The notes: a model not told the origin generated them from the letters alone. Counted from the stretch's first letter, positions 1 to 10,316 are shown. The stretch: 64,000 bases of DNA from Kuschelorhynchus macadamiae (GCA_030620095.1 JAUTXW010000959.1:62001-126000); one strand, 5' to 3'. Numbers and translations are program-made.

Positions 1-344
1 TCTCGAAAATGATTGCTCGTTACAACTTTTAACAGATATACCTTGTATATGCTTGATGTTAAAATGACAAAGGAATAATTTATTTTACTCAAAAATGTAA
101 TATAAGACTGTAGCAAAAAGTGATAATTGTTCGAAGGAATGGAAAGACATGGAGGTAGCGCCCCCCAAACATAAGAGCTATACCAAGATTAGATTCGAAC
201 TCGTCATTCCAAAAAACCGGTGGATAAGAATTTTCACTCCAATATGTACATTATCCTAGATTTTAATTAATAATAATAATAGAAAAATTAAATAAAAACT
301 TTAGCAACTTGTAACTCGAGAACGAAGGCCTTGTGGATACATAT
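1..344. other. No gene seen
   Basis: A+T-rich sequence with no ORF or terminal repeat that I recognise. A short TAA-rich run lies near 268-285. Confidence 0.5.
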
Positions 345-637
345 TAATATAGACTTATTTTTTAGAAATATTTATAATTAACAGCATAAGCTACGATCGA
401 ACCCGCACCTCTGCATCAGTGGTCTATTGCTCTAACCAATTGCCCTATCGTACCACCGATAAGCAATTCGTTAGAATTTGTACATATTCAAACACACCAG
501 TATCATAACCATTGTTGATCCTGCCAAATATTTTAACCTTATGGCGCGGCGTTCCTGACTGGACGTTAAATCTGACGTCGCTATTAGGTACCGTCCATAT
601 TAGATTTTAAGTTATGCCCGTATAAGTCAAATTCTGA
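345..637 (-). repeat. tRNA-like repeat, half copy
   Basis: On the minus strand about 391-459 reads as a tRNA-like head. The D-arm/A-box region lies at about 429-447 and a B-box GGTTCGATC is read from about 396-405. The same head and flanking sequence recur in the fold-back element at 638-1099, so this is probably a truncated copy of that family. It is not a functional tRNA: the acceptor and anticodon stems are degraded. Confidence 0.55.
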
Positions 638-1099
638 ATAGAAGTGTTTTATCAGTTTGTTTTTTAAACTGTGAAATATATTTTTTAAATACTAATTAAT
701 TTATAATTAACAGCAAAAGTTATGGTACGAGTGGGGATCGAACTCGCACCTCTGGATCACTAGTCCATTGCTCCAACTCTAATTGCGCTATCGTACCACT
801 GATAATTCGTTAGAACTTGTACGTATTCAAACCCACCAGTATCATAACCAAATATTCTAACCAAATGTGACGTCTAGTCAGGAACGCTGCGACATAAGGT
901 TAGAATATTTGGCAGGATCAACAATGGTTATGATATTGGTGGGTTTAAATATGTAAAAGTTTTAACTAATTGTTTATCAGTTGTACGTGCCGGTTCTATT
1001 CCCGCTCGTACCATAACTTTTGTTGATGATTATAAATTTTCTAAAAGAATATTTCACTATTTCACAGTTTAAAACACAAACTTATAAAATACTTCTATA
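638..1099. mobile_element. Fold-back element with tRNA-derived arms
   Basis: The left arm (638 to about 865) and right arm (about 905-1099) are inverted copies of each other. The outer ends read ATAGAAGTGTTTTAT on the left and ATAGAAGTATTTTAT as the reverse complement of the right. Each arm holds a tRNA-like segment: nearly complete on the minus strand at 722-802, and only the T-arm/B-box part on the plus strand at about 980-1018. No protein is encoded. It is either a MITE-like element that acquired a SINE head or two SINEs joined head to head. No clear target duplication was found. Confidence 0.6.
722..802 (-). repeat. tRNA-Thr-like head within the fold-back element
   Basis: Read on the minus strand it can form most of a cloverleaf. 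The acceptor GGTACGA pairs with TCGTACC. The anticodon arm has loop CTAGTGA, which puts AGT in the anticodon position (threonine). The T-loop is TTCGATC. The T-stem is impaired here but intact in the partner copy near 1000, where CCCGC is present. The anticodon assignment is tentative because the D-arm is imperfect. Confidence 0.5.
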
Positions 1100-2537
1100 G
1101 ACCTTTATGTTTATTTTTGGGTCCTAAATAGGTACCTGAAGTATCGTCATTTCCTCATGAATCACCCTGTATATTGTATAATCGTCTTAGTGGGCCCTTT
1201 AATTGATTAGCTCGATGCATTTTTGACACATTTTTTTTTTATATTAAACAAAATGTCAATTGCCATTTTGATTTTTTAGGTAAACCTAACTAAGAACACT
1301 CACAATTTAATAAATCTATAGATAACAATAAAATAAATGATCTACAGTTTAGGCAATGAAAAAAATGCAGTTTTAAATTAAGTGTTATTTATGTATTGTT
1401 TTGTTTAATACAGTTATTTCCGTTGTGATCACGAAAGTGGCTTACCATTCGAACAATAAACAGGTCAACGAAACATTTTTAAAATGATCAAGATACTTCA
1501 ACTTCAGGTGGCCTATAATCTAAGTAATTCCGCGGCCATAAATCACTCGCTCAACTAAATTGGATTTCGACTTGACCGCAGCTCTTTTCTTTTGTCATTT
1601 GAATTAAGTTGTCACATTGCACAAGCTCATTTGAGGGTCAGCTATGAGGACCTTGTGAAATGGGATATAATTTACTGTTTGTAGCCATTTCCTCATCCTG
1701 AAAAGGACGGATTGTGCTATTAAGGTTCTTGTTTCCAGTAATAATATTTAACGCGTATGGTGGAAGAAATATGTTCTTAAGTAAGGGATATCTAAGCCGT
1801 ATCTATTAAAGGAACTTCTTTTATAGTTTGTACAAATCATTACTTTAATGTTTGTTTATATTGTCTTAATAAAAAACAGCATTTATTGCTGAATTAAATT
1901 TTATCATATTTACTAAGTATTTTATATTATACTATAATCTAAATTGCAGATTTTTTATATGAGGCAATATATTTAACATGGTAGGTTATATAAACTACTT
2001 TGCATTTCTATCGCAATTTTTTCAAATTCAGCTTAATTTATTGGTCATAATTTGTAAATAAAATGACTTATTTCCAAACTGTTTATTTACATTCGGTAGC
2101 TGTATATTTTGATAATATTTTTGTGAGATCTGAACTTTAAGTTGTGCTTTGATCTGGTAAATACGGGGAGTAGAACAGAAGTAGATTTTACACATTTGAA
2201 AAAAGCCAGATTTTGCAAATCAAAAGTAATTTTCATTTTAAATGTATTTGCTGAACATATAGATTATTGAAAAAACTACTCCCCAAAATTTTGTTATCTC
2301 ATGTATTTTTTGAGAATTTTTTTTCCCAAAATTAATACATGCTTAAAAACTCTGGTAGGTAGTTTATCTCACGATAATAAATATACATTCACTGTATTGT
2401 TACTCTCTACCGTATTGTTAAATATAAGCGACGCTTTACTTTATAATTCTAATAATAATAATCCTTTTGAATTCCCCATATACCCAAGAAAGAAAGCATC
2501 TACATGTTTTGGCATACGCAATTAGGCATCAAATACT
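1100..2537. other. Non-coding, no gene seen
   Basis: No coding sequence I can support. A reverse-oriented CACCCTGTATA at about 1171, the terminus typical of mariner-type repeats in this window, suggests an old MITE end. The ORF at 2301-2525 is low-complexity A+T sequence and is not counted as a gene. Confidence 0.45.
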
Positions 2538-2545
2538 TGCTAGAA

Positions 2546-4804
2546 CAGCCATGTCAAATGTGCGGCCCGTGGGCCGCCTGCGGCCCAGTGAGCATTTTTC
2601 TGTGGTTTTGAAAACAGCCAGATAATGCGGCCCGCGAACAATTTAAAAGCCGTTTTTGAAAGCGCGCGCCGCCGCAACAACGATTGGTATAATAAAATGT
2701 ACAATTGTACATAGTGCCATCTATGTTTAGGAGGATGAACTACACATACTCAACCTAAAACCTAAAGATGAGACTATTTGAACATTCTGGAAAGAGCTCG
2801 AGAAATCACAATCCGTATACAAGCCGTGTTCGATTGAGTTCAGTCATTCAGTCTTTAGTCATTTATGAGTCAGTTGCGATAGGTTTCGAGTTGAGTTGCG
2901 CATTTATTGTTACAACACTTAATAGTACTTATTATATTTTATTTCGGATAGAGTTTTTAACATGTCTCTTTCAAAACCAAGTGGAAGTAGGAGGAAACTT
3001 GTAGATGAGCATCGTATCTTTCAAGAAAATTGGGAATTAGAGTTTTTTTGCTGTGAAGTGAAAGAAAAAATTATTTGTTTGTTTTGTAATAGTACCGTCG
3101 GTGTCCCGAAATTATATAATATAAAACGTCACTATGATATTCATAAAACTATGTTTGACAAGTATACAGGCATGGTCAGAAACGAAAAGTTAAATAAGTT
3201 AAAATCACGGTTGAAAGATCAGCAGCTTATGTTTATACGTCTAAAGCAAGAAAATGAATCTGTCCTTCAAGCGAGCTACGTATTGTCGGAGATGATCGCG
3301 AAACACTCAAAACCATTTGTTGAAGGTGAATTTATAAAAGAGTGTGACTGCCTGTGACGAAAGTACGGATGTGTGTGGTGTAGCGCAACTAGCTGTATTT
3401 CTTCGTGCGGTTGATACAGATATCAATGTGTATGAAGAATTACTGGAATTAGTACCATTGCATGATACACCAACTGGGAAGGATATTTTCAATGCTGTTT
3501 ATGGACTTCTGCAAAAGTATTTGTCAAAACTGTGTTCCGTTGCAACAGACGGAGCTCCTTCAATAACTGGAGTAAAGAATGGCTTCGTTAAAATATTACA
3601 GACAAAGATCAGAGAAACGGGCAGTGACAAACCAGATTTTCATCATATTCATTGTATAATCCACCAAGAAGTTTTATGCTCAAAAGTGATCAAGTTGGAA
3701 AGTGTTTTAAAGTCAGTGAAAAAAATTATAAACTTCATAAGGTCACGAGGCCTTAATCAGCGACAGTTTTCTGCATTTTTACGTGATTTAGAAAGTGAGT
3801 ACACTGGTTTACCATATTATGCAGAGGTGCGATGGCTTTCGTGTTCTATGGTACTCGACTGGTTTTGGAAACTCAAAGAACAAATTCGCGTTTTCATGGA
3901 AACAAAAAGAGAAGGCGTCAGCTTATTATGCGATGTACCTTTTTTACAAGATCTTTAATTTATGGTGGATATCACAAAACACTTGTCGGACTTAAATACG
4001 AACTTGTAAGGACCACGTCAAGTTATTACAGATATGCATGATCATGTGAAAGCTTTCAGGTGTAAGATGATGTTGTGGGAAAAACTTTTAGCAGAGGATA
4101 ATCTGTCACATTTTCTGACTTGTAAGGCATATCAGGAAAGTACAAGTGTCCCAATATCGTACAAAATATAGTCAGAGAAAATGAGAAGCCTTCTGGCAGA
4201 ATTTGAGAAGCGTTTTCAGGATTTTAAGATTCAAGAAAACAATTTTTCTCTATTTACTGGTCTTTTCACTATGGGTATTGATAAAGTTCCCCCTCACTTG
4301 CAAATGGAAGTAATTGAGATTCAGTGTCTCATTTAAAACAAAAATTTGATAGTGTTGGTACATTCGAATTTTATAAGAACTTGTCTGTTCAATACCAAGA
4401 AATGACAAAATTTGCCTGTAAAATCCTGTCAACGTTTGGAAGTACCTATAAGTGTGAACAACTATTTTCTTTGATGATAGGAAACAAATCTCCAGCAAGA
4501 TCGCGATTGACGGACGCACACTTGAACGCAGTTTTAAAAATTATTTCCGCCGATAAATTCGCGCCACAAATAGACAACTTAATTCAAGACAAAAGATGTC
4601 AAATATCTGGCAAATGAATTTAATGTTTGTAGTTTTTTGTAATGTCCTTTTTATTGGAAATTTAATACACATACTTGTCCTCTAATAGTACTTTTTCTCA
4701 AGATTTTCAGTAGTTTGTCTTCTTTAAGATAAGCTTTTGTAGCCCACCTAGTCGATGGTCTTCATGCTTTTGGCCTACCAGTGACTTTGAGTTTGACATG
4801 GCTG
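2546..4804 (+). mobile_element. hAT DNA transposon with 8-bp target duplication
   Basis: The ends are 13-bp perfect inverted repeats, CAGCCATGTCAAA at 2546 and its complement ending at 4804. The flanks carry an identical 8-bp target duplication, TGCTAGAA, at 2538-2545 and 4805-4812. Eight-bp duplications and CAG-starting ends are diagnostic of the hAT superfamily. The left subterminal region (about 2560-2670) is G+C-rich with repeated GCGGCCC motifs, possible transposase binding sites. The element is about 2.26 kb and encodes the broken transposase at 2962-4617. The intact duplication suggests insertion was not extremely old, although the gene is now dead. Confidence 0.9.
2962..4617 (+). pseudogene. 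hAT transposase, GTF2IRD2/ZBED5-like, broken
   Basis: The N-terminal part (2962-3357) holds a BED-type zinc finger with probable ligands C39, C42, H57 and H61 in CLFCNST...RHYDIH. The reading then shifts. From 3344 the catalytic RNase-H-like region shows DESTD and the TDGAPS motif, and the block EVRWLS lies near 3825. One stop interrupts 3959-4170. The C-terminal hAT dimerisation region is at 4324-4617, with CEQLFSLM and RSRLTDAHL. About 60 residues seem to be deleted before DESTD compared with relatives such as the transposase-derived part of GTF2IRD2. The gene lies between the hAT ends at 2546 and 4804. Frameshifts and stops make it inactive as a single protein. Confidence 0.85.
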
Positions 4805-4814
4805 TGCTAGAACC

Positions 4815-4846
4815 TTACAAAATTGGAGCCGGGTCCAATTTTGTAA
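4815..4846. repeat. 13-bp perfect hairpin
   Basis: TTACAAAATTGGA at 4815-4827 pairs perfectly with 4834-4846 across a 6-base loop GCCGGG. It starts three bases after the hAT target duplication. Its function is unknown. No T-tract follows that would make it a terminator. Confidence 0.6.
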
Positions 4847-4849
4847 TGT

Positions 4850-5233
4850 TTCTCTGCATTTCGAGTCATACATATTTTTCTACTGCTCAAGGCATTTGAG
4901 GAGATTTTGCAATTATTTGGACCGGTGAAAATTTATTTATACACAATTTCTCAACCTCGGATAAAAACAAAATGTAAACATGTTTCATATATTAGAAATT
5001 CATATATTAAAAAGATTAAATTGTTTTTACTCAAAGAGGTACTGATACGCTGATACGAAGCCTCAATCTCGGGTAAAAACTTTTGTTCTCGCTACATCTC
5101 CAAAATTTCTTAAAATTCAGATTTATCAGGTTGGCTTGGATTTAAACCGGTTTCCATAGGAAACGTAAACGTTTCTTCGGTGTATTTACCTTATAGTATG
5201 AAAGAAAAAAGTACGCTATTATGATTATTTTAG
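4850..5233. other. Non-coding, no gene seen
   Basis: A+T-rich sequence with no recognisable element. If the exon call at 5234 is right, a preceding intron would lie here; TTATTTTAG just before 5234 is an acceptable splice acceptor. Confidence 0.3.
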
Positions 5234-5473
5234 GAGCCAAGATTACTACTTGTATGCTTCAAGAAAAAAACGCGAATCAAATTTCAAATATTAAGGATTT
5301 GTTGGTAAACGTCCATAACAAAGAATTCTTAAGAAATATGGCAACGCCGCTCAACAAGTTGTATAGACATGTAAACACAATCGCAGATTCATATAGCTTC
5401 GCGTTGATAACGGTTTGTGTGTGTCAAATATGTGGAAATCTAGCAATGACGTATCATTTTTACTGCATTTTAA
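5234..5473 (+). CDS. Possible exon of a gustatory-receptor-like protein
   Basis: An open frame runs through this stretch and is bounded by a plausible acceptor (ATTTTAG before 5234) and donor (GT at 5474). The translation has a polar helix, NIKDLLVNVHNKEF, followed by LNKLYRHVNTIADSYSF and a hydrophobic segment ending in MTYHFYCIL. That order resembles the region before and in a late transmembrane helix of insect 7tm_7 (gustatory receptor) proteins. The match is weak and by eye. I found no neighbouring exons and no TYhhhhhQF motif. It may instead be a pseudo-exon or a chance ORF. Confidence 0.25.
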
Positions 5474-5989
5474 GTGATTTTTATATTGTTATAGTTAATA
5501 GAGCCTTTATTTTTTTGTGACTTGTATCGTTTATAAATACCAGGTATGTGAAAAACTTGATTACAATTTTTCTAACCCCACTTTTCTATCAGTATAAACA
5601 AACAACGAGACAGTGACGTGTGGGTGAATCAACAACAATCAACAGTATTTAATTTTTCACATACCGGTACTAAATCAATAAAACAAAATATATGCGGCTG
5701 TACTGTATTATTTGCAAAATACTTTAGATACGTGCAAATATCGTATTAAATTAGTATATGTGGCTTAAGTTTAAGCCACATATATTAAGTTTTAATAATA
5801 CTCTTCGTTTATTCATGCTTGCTTTAACTGAAAAGTGGGTTGAAAACATTGTAGCCAATTTTTTTAGATGCCACTTTGTTGTCAAAAAATCGAGTTTGTA
5901 TTTAATTGTAACGAATAAATCACCGACAAAAAGCACACAGAAATCACTTCGAGACTGCTTGAAACGATCGCAGTATAGACGCCACAAAA
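5474..5989. other. Non-coding, contains a cruciform
   Basis: No gene seen. The open frames at 5751-6003 read through a palindrome and a dispersed repeat on both strands, so they are not treated as coding. Confidence 0.4.
5755..5784. repeat. 14-bp perfect palindrome
   Basis: TATATGTGGCTTAA at 5755-5768 is followed two bases later by its exact inverted copy at 5771-5784. Weaker inverted similarity extends about 10 bp on each side. It may be the centre of an old fold-back element. Confidence 0.65.
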
Positions 5990-6500
5990 AAAAACCATGT
6001 TAAGCCCTATTATTTCCCTGGTATGTGGCAAGTTTTGTATTCGTAAAAAAATCGCCTTCGGAATTTTGGCAGATCTTGGCATTTTAGGGTCCCTAGATAA
6101 TATATAGAAAAACACGAATAAAAATTTCGGTTGATCTGTCTGTGCGTGGCATGGCTAAAAAACTACGTTTTCGGTTGGCTATAAATGTTGCTGAAAAATC
6201 AATGGTCATAAAATGTTAAAAAATTAATAAAGAAACTTAATCAAGGGATAGACTACGTGTTTAAATTTTGGCGAGAAGCCATTATGGCAGAACAAAATGG
6301 CGGCCTAATGAATTGTTAAAACAAATCAGGGAAGAAAGTTTACTTATATAATTGATTTGACATTTTACACAATAATCAAGATTAAAGCAGGGATAAGCTG
6401 GTAAAATTTGAGTGCAAATCCTATATGCCAAAGTAAAATGGCAGCTTAATAAAATGTTTAAAAATTCGGCAAAATTGCTTTTTCTGGAATAAAACCTTCT
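5990..6500 (+). repeat. Dispersed GGCGGCCTAA-type repeat, copy 1
   Basis: Member of a family found at least six times in the window. Shared phrases include a CTGTCTGTG-like stretch followed by GGCTAAAAAACTAC, and an internal unit ending in ACAAAATGGCGGCCTAA that recurs about 140 bp later (6285 and 6426). It encodes no protein. It could be a non-autonomous transposon with internal minisatellite units, but its ends are not defined here. Confidence 0.5.
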
Positions 6501-6727
6501 TTTAATGAAGGAAAACGATAAATGATATAATCTGTTTTATTATAGACCGTGTAAGTAAAAGTATGAAACATAAATGTTCATAATAATAATAATGATCTAA
6601 CTAATAGAAAAATAAATTAAATAAATGACAAATAGGTAAATTATATTCAACCGCACCTTCCCTTTTTATAAATTCATTCTTTTGTAAAGGAATGCATGTA
6701 GTTATTCATCAATATGTACAATATGTA

Positions 6728-7225
6728 CAGGGTGTCCGGATTTGGTTGCAAAAGCAGGGTATCTCGCTTATTTTTAGAGATAGAACCTTGCGGTTTTCAC
6801 AAACCTGAGCTAATTTTTTGTGAAACTCGTGAAGCCGTAAACAAAATTTTCATAGCCTTCTTCGTTTATGAGATACATGGCGAAATAAGAAAATTTTGCA
6901 TTTTGGGACCCCCCTCGTATCTCGGTTATCCTTTAACTTAACGCAAAGGGAAAAATTGCTGCTTATGCAGTTTTTACGCTGGATCCAGTGGCGTAGTCAT
7001 ATTTTTCGTTTGAGTTGTTATTTTTTAGATATGACCCAGGGTTGTGTTTTTTTAAATGGGACACCCTGCATATTTGTCCAGAAATTGATTTGTCCTTTTA
7101 AAAGCTTCTCAAAAATATATAATAGTATAGGTCTATTTTAATAAACAACAACAAAAATCCTAATTTTTATAATTATCATCCCAAATTTTGCAGTAGGCTA
7201 TGCAAAACGATGCCGTTTTCTTGGA
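6728..7225. repeat. Left inverted arm of the mariner-type element
   Basis: Matches the reverse complement of about 8600-9012 over most of its length, for example AACGCAAAGGGAAAAATTGC here and its complement near 8850. It is bounded by ACAGGGTGTCC outside and by GGACACCCTG inside, so the arm alone has the form of a MITE. Confidence 0.75.
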
Positions 7226-7320
7226 AGCAAATGACGTTTCCCAATTTTGTACTCGTATATAAAATATAGCGCTAGTTTTTTGTGTTTATTTATTATGTAA
7301 AAATATATTTGTATTATTAT

Positions 7321-8367
7321 GGAAGAAAACCAAACTTTCGAACATTATGAAAAGTAGGATATGTTAGCTTGTTTTATATTAAGTAATGAAAATGTTGAAG
7401 CGGTTTCTGAGATGTATTTTAACAGGTAAATAGTTAATTTTTAGGTATGTTGAAATACTATTGCTTAATTTTTATTTAGATATCCAGAAAGGAGGCAACC
7501 TAATATATCCACTTTTTATCGGATAAAAAATAATTTACTTAATAAAGGATCAATTATCAAACCTCGTACGAAAACATATAATAAAGAAAATCGGGAGGCT
7601 GAGGAAATTAAGGTTTTGGCTAATGCAGAAGCTTACCCTACAAACACTTGTAGGGCCAGTGAAAAGAGCATAGGGATTCCAAAAACTAGAGTTCAAGATA
7701 ATTTTCTGCAATTGGTTTCGAGAAAGATGCGATATGGTTAGAGATTTTGAAAGGAAGGTTATATGGTCAGACGAAGCACATTTCAGTAATTCTGGTATAC
7801 TCAATAGGCACAATAGTAGATTCTGGTCCCAGGAAAATCAACACCAAATATTTCCCAGAAGACAGCAGGGCAGGTTTGGTCTAAATGTGTCCTGCTTCAT
7901 ATTAGGAACACATAAAATTTTATATATTTGAGGGAAATCTAACAGCCAATCGCTATATAGAAATTTTAGAGGCAGCTATACCTGAATTACTTGACGATGT
8001 TCCTCTAGCGCAAATTAACGAAATTTATTTTCAACAGGACGGTGCTCCTGCACACAATTCTGGAATGATGAGATTATTTCTGGACAATAATTTTACCAAT
8101 CAATGGATCGGAACAAATGGACCTATAAGATGGCCCCCTAGGTCCCCAGATTTGTCGAAATTAGATTTCTTTCTATGGGGATATCTGGAAAATAGAATTT
8201 ACAAAGACCACTATGATAATGTCCAAGATTTAGGAAATGCAATAATAGAAAATTTTCGCCATTTACAAAATCATCCCGTTATTTTGCTTAATTCCCTAAA
8301 ACGAATACGAAAGTTGTGCGAAGCATGCATAGAACAAAATGGAAATCAGTTTGAACAGTTCTTTTGA
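7321..8367 (+). pseudogene. Mariner/IS630-like DDE transposase, broken
   Basis: The start is ATG at 7321 (MEENQTFEHYEK, then an in-frame stop). A 54-bp intron is likely at 7426-7479 (GTAAAT...TTTAG), since removing it joins FNR to YPERRQPN in frame. The helix-turn-helix region runs to a stop near 7740. After a deletion the catalytic domain continues with IWSDEAHF, then FQQDGAPAHNS and WPPRSPDLSKLDFFLWG. These hold the expected Asp residues; I count 36 residues between the second Asp and the Asp of SPDL. The C-terminus ends in CIEQNGNQFEQFF. Two frame changes lie between 7740 and 8065. The family resembles the 28.3-28.9 kb transposase. Confidence 0.85.
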
Positions 8368-8599
8368 TTTCCTTGGTTACTGTAGTTCTTATACGACGGA
8401 CGGTTGATTTTTGCTGAAAGGCTTGTTACATAATAATTTATTACTGTTTTGTTCTTGTGTTACATAATCTAGGTAGGTGGTACTTTTTTGGTGCGAAATT
8501 ATCAATACATATTTTGATAAATAGGTTTAATTACATATTTATTTTGATTTATTGTTAGGATGTAGATATTGTTAACGACTTTAAATAAAAGGCAGCATT

Positions 8600-9012
8600 G
8601 TTTTGCATGGCCTACTGCAAAATTTGGGATGATAATTATAAAAATTAGGATTTTTGTTGTTGTTTATTAAAATAGACCCATACTTTTATATATTTTTGAG
8701 AAGCTTTTAAAAGGACAAATCAATTTCTGGACAAATATACAGGGTGTCCTGTTTAAAAAAACACAACTTTGGGTCATATCTAAAAAATAACAACTCATAT
8801 GAAAAATATGACTACCACTGGATCCAGCGTAAAAAACTGCATTAGCAGCAATTTTTCCCTTTGCGTTAAGTTAAAGGATAACCGAGATACGAGGGTGGTC
8901 CCAAAATGTAAAATTTTCTATTTCGCCCTGTATCTCATAAACGAAGAAGGCTATGAAAATTTTGTTTACGGCTTCACGATTTCACAAAAAATTAGCTCAG
9001 GTTGTCTTTTTG
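8600..9012. repeat. Right inverted arm of the mariner-type element
   Basis: Inverted partner of 6728-7225. It starts inside the element with GGCCTACTGCAAAATTTGGG and carries TACAGGGTGTCC at 8738. Similarity ends near 9011, so it is shorter than the left arm. Confidence 0.7.
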
Positions 9013-9114
9013 TTATTTAATTACTATGTTATTAGATTACAATTATTTTATTGAAAAGGAAGTATTGTAATAGTAAAAAAAATCACTATTGGAGATTTTA
9101 CAGATCTTCAAGTT

Positions 9115-9375
9115 TAATAAAAATCTGATACGTTGGAACATAATAACCAAATTTTGCACTAAACTGAGTGTTACATAGAACTAAACTGGTAAAATTATGG
9201 TACGAATTCAACATGATTAAACAAAATGGCGGTCTTTAAAAAATTAGTGTAAAAACTAACTATTTAATTTATTTATGAATTATGCCGAAAAATCAAGTGT
9301 GGCAGTATGAATCCAGTATGGTGGAACAAAATGGCGCCCAATAAAATATTTGAAGAAACAGTATATAAGTGGTAA
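9115..9375 (+). repeat. Dispersed GGCGGCCTAA-type repeat, copy 2
   Basis: Contains AACAAAATGGCGG twice, about 108 bp apart (9217 and 9324), each preceded by a GGTAC/TATGG motif, as in the copy near 6.3 kb. Non-coding. Confidence 0.5.
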
Positions 9376-9897
9376 ATATTTCTTAAAGTAAGTAAAGTGC
9401 TAATAAAATAATAAATGACTATGTGCTGAACTAAATTGTGTTACACTTCACTATTCCTAATAAAATGAAATATTCATAACGTGGGAAGTTCCGGGTAAAA
9501 AAATTTACTGATGTTTTTATTACATGAATAGATCAAAAATAGTAAGGGGACACTACATTTTTATTATTTATAACACTTCTGTTTTAAAACACAGTTTTAA
9601 AGACATGTACGACAATTTTACAGACAAATTTAAAGTTCAGGTTATTCTTAACAAACTTTAAAAAATATCGAGATATTATATGCTGTAAAAGATTTACCCT
9701 TTTGCCTTTACGTGGTTCATTGTTTAAACAGAACGTGTGCGTCTCGTATAAAAAATGCATGCACATATATTTAAACTAATATATATTAATTAATGTTTCG
9801 GTGTTCCTTAAACAACCTAGAAAATTCTAGAAATGTACATTGGAATATTCTTTACTCATTCAGTTTAAGGTTACCTGTGTTTTATTTATTACTTCTT
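9376..9897. other. Non-coding, no gene seen
   Basis: A+T-rich with no element recognised. Confidence 0.4.
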
Positions 9898-10316
9898 CAC
9901 ACCTCGGTGGCTCAGTGGTAAGAGAGCGGGCTTCCACCCGGAAGGCGCGGGTTCGAGACTTGGCGTAGCCGGTACTTTTTAAATAAAAAGTGCTCGATAT
10001 GCCTGGTCCGGTACCGTCCCGAGGTGCCTTTGGTCGTGGGGATAATAAAATAACGACCCTGTTCGTAGACTTGGGGTCGACTGCGAACAGTAACAAGGCC
10101 TCTTACTCAACACATACACTACACGACACAACTGCGTAGAAGGCAACGGGAAACCACTACGTAAAACACATTCTCTAGTATAATGGTTAATGTGGTGCAT
10201 TCAAGAAACCAAATACATCTTGATATAAGATAGGTTTCAAGGCACTTACTGACCATCGCCAACGCCCGTGGGGTATGGGTACGGCACCTGTAGAAGAATA
10301 TTACTTACCAATAAGT
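9898..10316 (+). repeat. SINE with a tRNA-Gly-derived head
   Basis: The first ~70 bp read as a tRNA: A-box TGGCTCAGTGG, anticodon loop CTTCCAC giving TCC (Gly), and B-box GGTTCGAGACT. The layout follows tRNA-Gly closely. A tRNA-unrelated body follows with several G+C-rich blocks, including AAGGCAACGGGAAACCACTA and CAACGCCCGTGGGGTATGGG, and the repeat fades near 10316. Such elements are transcribed by RNA polymerase III and moved by a LINE's machinery; the partner LINE is not identifiable here. ORFs on the minus strand across this region are by-products of its higher G+C. Confidence 0.75.

Larger units (their letters stand above)
6728..9012 (+). mobile_element. Mariner/IS630-type element with very long inverted arms
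   Basis: The left arm (6728 to about 7225) and right arm (about 8600-9012) are inverted copies several hundred bp long surrounding one transposase relic. The left end starts TACAGGGTGTCC at a TA. The matching outermost ~85 bp are missing on the right, where similarity stops at TTAGCTCAGG near 9011, so the right end is truncated or diverged. The arms contain an inner copy of the same terminus (rc at about 7064, direct at 8738). Long arms and a DDE transposase fit the Tc1/mariner superfamily in a broad sense. Confidence 0.75.

Noticed and set aside
391..459. Functional tRNA gene
   Set aside because: The A- and B-boxes are recognisable but acceptor and anticodon stems are degraded and the segment is repeated within mobile elements.
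9860..10200. Two overlapping minus ORFs of 73-78 residues
   Set aside because: They are antisense readings of the tRNA-Gly-headed SINE.
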